Origin: Siderastrea siderea
Taxonomy: Eukaryota; Cnidaria; Anthozoa; Scleractinia; Rhizangiidae
NCBI GenBank assembly: GCA_964030785.1
Contig: OZ034969.1
Span: 40,085,201 to 40,149,200 of the forward strand
DNA length: 64,000 bases
Reading direction: 5' to 3'
The number at the start of each line of letters is the position of its first letter. Position 1 is the stretch's first letter. Made by a program: the position numbers and the translations under genes. The notes under the pieces were generated by a model that was not told the origin of the DNA, ran no database searches, and worked only from the letters and a program-made list of their open reading frames with translations. Positions 61,401 to 64,000 of the stretch are shown in pieces.

Positions 61401-62693
61401 AAGGCGTCATTTGAAAAAACCCACAAGACTCAAGCAACAGAGTTGCAGGAACTCAGGAAGGTATTTGTAAAGTTATGTTTTATAAGGCATGTACAAAGAC
61501 ATGTTTATTCCAGCCAAAAAATGAATTCCCCACAAGCATTTACATGCTATATAATAACCATCTGTGCGTTTCATTTATGGGTGACTTACTAAAAAGTTAT
61601 GCAATTTAATTTTTTTTTAGAAATCAGCTGAATCAGCAATTCCTGCACAACAAACAGCTACTCCTGCACAACAATCTGTAACTTCATATTATAATGGGCT
61701 GTTCATTAAGCTTTCAAATTTGTCATTTACTCCCAACATATAAGAAATTGAAGAGTCAGAATAAAAATGGGGTGGAGCACAGTCTGACTAATTCTTAAAG
61801 AAACCTAGTCAACCGCACTGTGCTTTGCTCGCATCGAGTGAGAAATCCGTCATTTTCTATGCCATCTAAAATCATGATTTTTTTCAGTGAATTGAAATCG
61901 GGCTACATCTGCACTAATACGGCTAGTTTGGGCCTTTATCTACCTTCAATTTATCCAGCCAACAAAGGAAACTGCACAAGCATTTAATATGTGTTCTATA
62001 CTATTCTAAACATCTATTAAGTCTTTCATTTATGCATATGAAAGTTAAACTATAACTAAGGACTGACTCAAGGGGCCCATTACATGAGGTGGGCTGGCCC
62101 AGTTAGCCAGGCTGGCTCGGTTTGCCGGGATCTCGGCATGTCTGTAAACACGCTAAATATCGACTTCGCTATTACATGGAAAAATCTCAGCCCGGCAGGC
62201 TGGGATCCGGGTATCGTGATGCCAAGATCCCGGAAAGTCGGGATCAAAATTTGCCATGTAATCACGATTGCCGGGCCAGCCCGGATAGCCGGGGAAACAC
62301 TTTATTGACGCTAAATTTTGGTTAAGAGCAAAATGGATCACCAGAAGGTCAATACTTCTCCTGCTATATAACACATAAAGGTTTATCAGACAATAAAGCT
62401 ACATAAAACCGAAAATAATACACTAAAATAATGAATTAGCGAAAATAGAATCACTTGATTCATTCTCATTTCACACGACAGCTTCTAAATTTAGCTGCAG
62501 GCGGGCTGGCCCACCTCATGTAATACTGGCTGACCAGTCATCTCGGCAAACCGAGCCGGCCCAGTTAACCAGGCCAGCCCGCCTCACGAAATCAGTCCCC
62601 AACTAACTAAGACTGACTAACTAAAACGTTACCTAAAAGCAATTTAAATATCTTTTTTAGAAACCAGCTGAATCAACAACTTCTGAGCAATCT
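49407..62693 (+). CDS. Coiled-coil protein gene made of many tiny exons
   Basis: Exons with AG/GT borders: 49407-49607, 57210-57252, 57328-57596, 57775-57837, 57921-57959, 58901-58954, 59414-59476, 59956-60027, 60106-60168, 60580-60615, 61117-61170, 61395-61460, 61621-61677 and 62661-62693. From 57596 on every junction is phase 0. The N-terminal part contains VDIRMPPPFLKMVRYMRMML and, later, HCQFNYFKVALLPEDLYDFA. The following microexons (12-24 codons) encode a charged coiled coil (DAYQKLKKEISMLQ, MEVEELKNEKEAMNK). The last two begin KSAES and KPAES, so one copies the other. The first-exon start and the 3' end are not certain. Function unknown. The 7.6-kb intron 1 contains an antisense DIRS-like element. 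Confidence 0.65.
49608..51689. other. Intron sequence without recognisable genes
   Basis: Upstream part of the long intron of the coiled-coil gene. A 43-codon frame at about 51115 starts MAVCIGVVLLIFCTTC like a signal peptide, but nothing else supports it. Confidence 0.4.
51690..51905. repeat. Three direct repeats of about 80 bp at the 3' side of the DIRS-like element
   Basis: Units starting near 51689, 51771 and 51849 share CATTGCCACAGCTCATG (first copy diverged) and TGACTGGTRTGT. DIRS and Ngaro elements end in direct or split repeats, so these may be terminal repeats. Confidence 0.5.
51944..52864 (-). CDS. DIRS-type tyrosine recombinase, catalytic Arg lost
   Basis: About 306 codons. The frame has no ATG at its start and overlaps the RT frame by 13 bases, so expression by frameshift or read-through is likely. 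It has an N-terminal SAM-like domain, then catalytic Arg in FFRIGELA, the box SHSFWIGAACHAADLG, RALGRWKSD and the Tyr in KLYIRNET. In this family the second box is normally HSFRIG; here Arg is Trp (TGG, 52067-52069), a single C-to-T change at a CpG. That should abolish recombination. Confidence 0.85.
   Translation of the reverse strand: MASLNNLLSAALSAGSQKLYSRAWTVFRDFYEHFVSPHSINLPLSTATIALFISYLRARKLAASTITSYLSAISYVHKMKGLRDPTKAFLIQKLFITVSKQRSPDTRLPITKPVLFQLVRSLQHTNSSAVQRTLFTAMFLTAFYGFFRIGELASKSPESGDSVVQFKSLSFLSMDGCIRSLKITICHFKHKTSNRPVDIIIARDSASPFCPVQAMLDYCKVRRFSPGPLFYLHNRPISVNQFNAQLRSCLSFCSLDSSRYKSHSFWIGAACHAADLGFSDSQIRALGRWKSDAFKLYIRNETLAAN
52852..54387 (-). CDS. DIRS-type reverse transcriptase with shortened RNase H
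   Basis: About 511 codons. RT motifs include MAKTDIKSAFWIIPVHP (motif A), QG/MGCSSSCAIFE and HILDDFLF (LDD active site), LQFAAITLD and LKELQSLIGLLNFTC. The RNase H part retains VTDNSALVDVINRQTS and ARHIAGIHNSCADLLSR, but the text jumps from LLNFTCSVSSS directly to FFPIVLALHIWG, so roughly 100 residues that hold the first catalytic Asp are missing. The frame overlaps gag by about 280 bases. Confidence 0.85.
   Translation of the reverse strand: MADKSPQMVTGLREIDPDPISRHFQKEHIGHFRPVASVGVGVSSTINAINSGQNTPPRAVMPRVKNALLHNLPYQLPHKIPQPPITPVRADRLEALLNGYPFQLKDYILRGFNLGFHVHFEGERRVFEPPNLKSAIARPDIVREKLKEITAGRIAGPFQTPPFPDMFCSPLGIVLKKNPGEFRLIHHLSFPQGSSINDFIPSEFSSVSYATINDAISALKRAGRGCFMAKTDIKSAFWIIPVHPDDHPLLGMKWENFYYYDRCLVMGCSSSCAIFESFSTALEWIAIYRLGASNVLHILDDFLFIAETKEKCQLDLTNFLGICQFLGVPIAEEKTVGPDTSLQFAAITLDSVLQEARLPEDKLRKCHALLTSFYSRRKVTLKELQSLIGLLNFTCSVSSSFFPIVLALHIWGSTMANKCVCFVTDNSALVDVINRQTSKHKLIMLLVRDLVLTSLKYNILFRARHIAGIHNSCADLLSRLQVNQFKQIFPEADEMPTPIPENLQPKSWWLP
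54107..55204 (-). pseudogene. DIRS gag-like gene interrupted by a stop codon
   Basis: From ATG 55204 the frame runs 234 codons (Ser/Thr/Pro-rich start, then a conserved-looking LGGGVSDKIKAKVWADEYAD core) to a TAA at 54500-54502. It continues in the same frame to 54107 and includes a zinc-knuckle-like CGGGCKFDHKCYKFGAKHPA..C. The single stop inside an otherwise open gag frame shows decay. Confidence 0.7.
55776..56357 (-). CDS. SGNH/GDSL-type hydrolase of the retroelement
   Basis: 193 residues from ATG 56357. Block I is ILGHSFIRHL (nucleophile Ser), block III is LQLGTNDL and block V is DGVHLNGRG (Asp-His), all in the right order. SGNH hydrolases occur in Ngaro-type DIRS elements and some LINEs; the substrate is unknown. 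The ORF has no lesion. Confidence 0.8.
   Translation of the reverse strand: MGKARVLILGHSFIRHLHVFITRSQDNEYTTKLGISTPDFICKWHGVGGRTVAKVLKYDLSVVKEFGPDIIILQLGTNDLVNSSPLTVGSSLKHLVTVLHDVYKVDLICVCQTLRCSSLEVLFNKNVLLLTRYLKTVLEPIPYAFFWSHRGFWKTKSALLSQDGVHLNGRGQHEFYRSLRGAVLRCLRLLDDI
56641..57209. other. No recognisable gene
   Basis: AT-rich intron sequence between the DIRS-like element and exon 2 of the coiled-coil gene. Confidence 0.5.
57985..58380. repeat. Interspersed repeat with CCTAAACAGGG words
   Basis: Words such as CCTAAACAGGGCA, CCTAAACAGGGTA, CCTAAACAGAGAC and CACAGGGTACTAGGTACCCT are scattered over 400 bases, ending in a C-run near 58380. It resembles a non-autonomous element in an intron; the class is not identified. 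Confidence 0.35.
62060..62600. mobile_element. MITE with CTGGCC-rich inverted ends
   Basis: The left end (from about 62060: GGACTGACTCAAGGGGCCCA) and right end (to about 62600, read inverted: GGGGACTGATTTCGTGAGG) share GGGCTGGCC, GGCTCGGTTTGCCG and CATTACATGAGGTGGGC in opposite orientation. Internal sequence is AT-rich. It lies in the last visible intron of the coiled-coil gene. Confidence 0.7.
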
Positions 62694-62916
62694 GTAAGTT
62701 CTTATAGTAGTATATAGTGAATTAAATGAATACCACCTGATTCTCAGTGGTTTATTTTCTGATTTTAAACCCCCCACATATTAAAAAAAAATTTTAACTC
62801 ACATATTTATTAAATGGGAGTTTTAAAAAAAGAAAATAAACGGCTGAGAGTCAAGTAGTATTAGATTGGCCCAATTTATACTAAAAAAATAATCATATTA
62901 GATATTTGTGAGATAG

Positions 62917-62976
62917 ATGGCTGCCGGATTCAACAACTGTGAGGTTCTCGAAGCAATTCAAAACCTACTGAGCTAC
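62917..62976 (+). CDS. Possible further 20-codon exon
   Basis: MAAGFNNCEVLEAIQNLLSY between AG and GTGAGA, phase 0 on both sides like the upstream microexons. The polypyrimidine tract is weak, so it may instead be a chance ORF. Confidence 0.3.
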
Positions 62977-63006
62977 GTGAGATAATTTACAAACATTTGA
63001 AGAAAT

Positions 63007-63294
63007 ATGTGTATTAAAAATAACACAATGGCAAGTTGTCGACTTAGTCTCTTCACTATAAATCTGTTTATTTGGTCTACTTTTGGTTTATTGAGCTGTT
63101 ATGTTTATGGACCAACATTTATTACTAACTTTCACACATTTTTAGTATTCATTGAAGCAAACACTCATCTGATGCTCCAATATCTTTTTTATACAGGATT
63201 GTTTATATTACCTGTGTCAGTAATAACGAAAATTGCATTGGGGTCAGATCTCAACATTCGATCACCAATTAATATTGTTTTTCAAGAAAAATAA
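63007..63294 (+). CDS. Small membrane protein, AT-rich, unknown
   Basis: 95 residues from ATG 63007 with three likely membrane segments (LFTINLFIWSTFGLLSC, a HTFLVFIEA region and YTGLFILPVSVITKIAL). Codon use is as AT-rich as the decayed Polinton pieces at 1-1028. It may belong to the element that starts to the right; no family recognised. Confidence 0.4.
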   Translation: MCIKNNTMASCRLSLFTINLFIWSTFGLLSCYVYGPTFITNFHTFLVFIEANTHLMLQYLFYTGLFILPVSVITKIALGSDLNIRSPINIVFQEK

Positions 63295-63382
63295 AAAAAA
63301 TGAAACATGTTATATTATAGAATTACAAAAAAAAAATTTTTTTAATTAGAGAAATACATATCTTTATTATATCCAAGTTGCA

Positions 63383-63631
63383 ATGTCTGTGCTTAACATA
63401 AACATTGAAGAACTTTTGAAAGAACTTGATCCAGCAACGTTACAAGCTTTAGAGCAATTACTTGCAGAGGACGCTCCTGCTGTTCGAAAAACTATTCAGA
63501 ACATATTGGATGAACCTATTTCTGAGAAAGTGGAGAAGAGTTTAGATAAACCTTTAATTCCTAAAACTTTTCAACCGACCGCTCCTCCTCATAGAAGGGG
63601 GAGAAAAACAAGAAATTTTGAGGAATTTTGA
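63383..63631 (+). CDS. Small acidic/helical ORF preceding a Polinton polymerase
   Basis: 82 residues: an acidic helix LKELDPATLQALEQLLAEDA, a Lys/Pro linker and a basic end (HRRGRKTRN). Just after the stop a different frame continues with ICRENIRNVTNYQNEILDLY, which suggests a frameshift near 63625 and that this is the start of one longer, decayed gene. Confidence 0.4.
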   Translation: MSVLNINIEELLKELDPATLQALEQLLAEDAPAVRKTIQNILDEPISEKVEKSLDKPLIPKTFQPTAPPHRRGRKTRNFEEF

Positions 63632-63722
63632 TCCAATTTGTCGAGAAAATATCCGAAATGTTACAAACTATCAGAATGAAATTCTTGATTTATATGATAA
63701 TACCTAATATGAGGGAGAATAG

Positions 63723-64000
63723 GTAAGAGGGCGCCGTTTCATTCGATGGCGCTTCATTCGAGGACTTGAAAGAAATCTTACATCTGATTTTATGACAAAA
63801 ATACGAGAGAAAGTTAAAACATCTTTTTACGTTAGACATATTTTTTCATATCAGCTACGTAATATTGAAGACGGTTCGTTAATGGTGATGTACACTAACA
63901 AAGGTCCGCCTTGGTTTGAACGTTTTTCTGATGCGAAGAAATGGTTGAGTGAGCGGGAGAAGGTACGCCAGGACCCTGACAACATAAATAGAGCGGACAC
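63723..64000 (+). pseudogene. N-terminal part of a second Polinton polymerase B (runs off the window)
   Basis: An open frame without ATG: GLERNLTSDFMTKI, FYVRHIFSYQLRNIEDGS, GPPWFERF, KKWLSERE, DPDNINRAD. I recall this order (SFYVRH.FSYQLRNIEDG, PW, WL..RE, DPDNI.R) from the N-terminal region of polymerase B of another, AT-rich cnidarian Maverick lineage. In-frame stops upstream (near 63705 and 63720) suggest decay. It differs clearly from the polymerase at 14955-19109. Confidence 0.5.

Overview
The window reads as nuclear DNA of an invertebrate animal, most likely a cnidarian such as a coral or sea anemone. This is an inference. It rests on spliced genes with GT-AG introns, on the mix of mobile elements (Polinton, PIF/Harbinger, DIRS/Ngaro-like, Penelope-like, several MITEs) and on a multi-exon gene of the GHTHEDID (DUF7869-like) family that I associate mainly with cnidarians. 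Most of the flanking DNA is AT-rich and non-coding.

The centrepiece is one complete integrated virus-like element at 14550-36468 (21,919 bp), of the Polinton/Maverick (adintovirus-like) type. It has about 350-bp terminal inverted repeats that start with AG, and it is flanked by an exact 6-bp target duplication (AGCAAT). It carries the full expected gene set: protein-primed DNA polymerase B, chromodomain integrase, packaging ATPase, adenovirus-like protease, double-jelly-roll major capsid protein, a pair of paralogous penton-like proteins, several tiny basic core proteins and a parvovirus-type phospholipase A2 protein. Early-type genes lie at the ends (polymerase and a spliced basic-repeat/acidic regulator on the left; SLOG, Bcl-2-like and tandem RING-like genes on the right). 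The late genes form one long leftward block at 21316-33223. No core gene shows a break, so the insertion looks young.

Unusual parts of the element are: a SLOG-domain protein plus a two-helix membrane protein that could be a SLATT-type effector; a tRNA-like Pol III unit with an abnormal anticodon arm between the ATPase and protease genes; (Q/M)RGG motifs in most small core proteins that fit the adenain cleavage rule; a promoter with tandem CCAAT and CArG (SRF) boxes; and a bidirectional promoter duplicated in inverted orientation at the two ends.

Left of the element (1-14543) are a decayed AT-rich second Polinton at the window edge, a 47-bp minisatellite, a Penelope-like RT fragment and long stretches with no recognisable gene. 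Right of it, 36977-44927 holds a leftward multi-exon DUF7869-like gene whose most upstream visible exon is split by a 2,458-bp Harbinger transposon (42358-44815, AGT duplication). A second block of the same minisatellite lies at 45577-47565, followed by two exons of an unknown leftward gene and a TIR element. A rightward gene made of many tiny, almost all phase-0 exons (49407-62693) encodes a coiled-coil protein; its large intron holds an antisense, inactivated DIRS/Ngaro-like retroelement with an SGNH hydrolase. The right edge returns to AT-rich, decayed Polinton-like coding sequence, including what looks like the N-terminal part of another polymerase B.
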